IMG/VR virus record: IMGVR_UViG_3300044904_000102
Coordinates: 1-64,000 of that record
DNA length: 64,000 bases
Strand: one strand, 5' to 3'
DNA from: a virus
Positions within the stretch are counted from its first letter, which is position 1. Each line of letters begins with the position of its first letter. Positions 63,478-64,000 of the stretch are shown piece after piece. The notes beneath the pieces are model-generated. The model searched no databases and was not told the origin of the DNA. It was given only the letters and a program-made list of their open reading frames with translations. Both the position numbers and the translations under genes were made by a program.

Positions 63478-63672
63478 ATGGATATGAGTCCTAAAGACTT
63501 CCCTTACCTCTACGTCTGGAAGGCGAACGCCATGCGGACGCTCGATCGGAAGGGTCAGCGCTGCCGGATTATGTCGCGTGGAAGGATGAATTCGGTACAA
63601 GTTGAATTCCAAGATGGTTTCCGGGCCATCGTGAGCGGCAGGGCGCTGCGGAGGGTGAAATCGAATGGGTAA
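63478..63672 (+). CDS. Hypothetical 64-residue protein
   Basis: [10 protein letters not shown]-type start is not present; instead [53 protein letters not shown] is seen, matching small phage proteins with the pattern G-x-RCR-[IV]-x2-RG-x-MNSV-x-V-E-F-x-DG. Starts at 63478 (63466 GTG and 63484 ATG are alternatives). Overlaps the next gene by 8 bases. Confidence 0.6.
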   Translation: MDMSPKDFPYLYVWKANAMRTLDRKGQRCRIMSRGRMNSVQVEFQDGFRAIVSGRALRRVKSNG

Positions 63673-64000
63673 CAAATCCAAAATCGAGTGGACGGACGCG
63701 ACGTGGAATCCTGTGACGGGATGCACTAAGGTTTCAGCCGGGTGCAAAAACTGCTACGCGGAGCGCGACTTCCACCGGCCATATCCTGGGCGGGACTTCT
63801 CGGATGTGCGCTGTCATGACGACCGGCTCGACTGGCCGTTCCGATGGCGCGGCTCGAAACAGGCGAAAGCCGAAGGACGGGAATCTCGCATCTTCGTCAA
63901 TTCGATGAGCGACCTGTTTCATGACTCGGTACCGTTTGCATTTATCCGTCACGTCTTTCGCATCATATGGCGGTCGCCACAACACACCTTCCAGATTCTT
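63665..64000 (+). CDS. DUF5131 (phage Gp37/Gp68-like) protein, cut by window end
   Basis: First 112 residues of a longer protein. [31 protein letters not shown] is the characteristic N-terminus of DUF5131, with three cysteines arranged like a radical-SAM-type cluster; [20 protein letters not shown] follows as in the family. Function of the family is uncertain. The gene runs past 64000. Confidence 0.9.
   Translation, partial: MGNKSKIEWTDATWNPVTGCTKVSAGCKNCYAERDFHRPYPGRDFSDVRCHDDRLDWPFRWRGSKQAKAEGRESRIFVNSMSDLFHDSVPFAFIRHVFRIIWRSPQHTFQIL

Overview
This 64 kb window is part of the genome of a tailed, long-non-contractile-tail (siphovirus-type) bacteriophage. It has terminase, portal-MuF, maturation protease, capsid, tail tube, frameshifted tail assembly chaperone, tape measure and tail-tip genes in the usual order, with no sheath gene. 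There are no ribosomal or housekeeping genes. DNA is GC-rich (about 60% by eye), genes are tightly packed with many ATGA/GTGA/TGATG overlaps, and almost everything reads on the + strand. No integrase, CI-like repressor, polymerase or tRNA was recognised, so lifestyle and host are open. Signal peptides and two-membrane lysis-type genes suit a Gram-negative-type host, but that is inference.

Layout: 0.07-4.2 kb DNA packaging and small accessory genes; 4.2-12.8 kb a structured leader, portal-MuF with an intein, small membrane proteins, a methyltransferase, ChaB/S78-like protease, a scaffold-like protein and the major capsid protein; 12.9-15.9 kb a collagen/discoidin head-fibre-like protein; 15.9-20.8 kb a glycosylation cassette (CgeB-type transferase, FkbM methyltransferase, three GT-A transferase genes); 20.9-33.0 kb connector and tail genes; 33.0-36.7 kb a collagen-like tail fibre and another glycosyltransferase; 37.5-39.5 kb a lysis-like region; 39.6-41.6 kb small Ig/FN3-like and secreted proteins. 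A terminator-like hairpin and an AT-rich, palindrome-containing stretch (40.97-41.18 kb) mark the switch to the early/replication half. That half (41.2-64 kb) has ribbon-helix-helix proteins, two TnpB-family RNA-guided nucleases with omega-RNA-like hairpins, a RecB-like exonuclease, a winged-helix replication protein, a loader-like protein, DnaB helicase, an RNase H fold protein, a DNA methyltransferase, HNH proteins, a ParB-like protein, many small zinc-binding proteins and two more glycosyltransferase-like genes.

The most unusual observations are: (1) the ParB-like gene at 56.8 kb carries, exactly in frame, a 288 bp insert that is a perfect but circularly permuted copy of codons 58-153 of the methyltransferase gene at 8.2 kb; (2) the MuF domain of the portal protein carries an intein, and the DNA of this intein encodes on the opposite strand a convincing Vsr/EDxHD-like homing endonuclease with its own ribosome binding site; (3) the only three credible minus-strand genes in the window are all putative mobile endonucleases; (4) two tnpB genes without tnpA each end in an omega-RNA-like hairpin, one of them overlapping the start of a recB-like gene; (5) TerL and two glycosyltransferases share the same kind of C-terminal zinc ribbon; (6) a dnaX-type A AAA AAG site sits at an apparent frameshift in a small gene.
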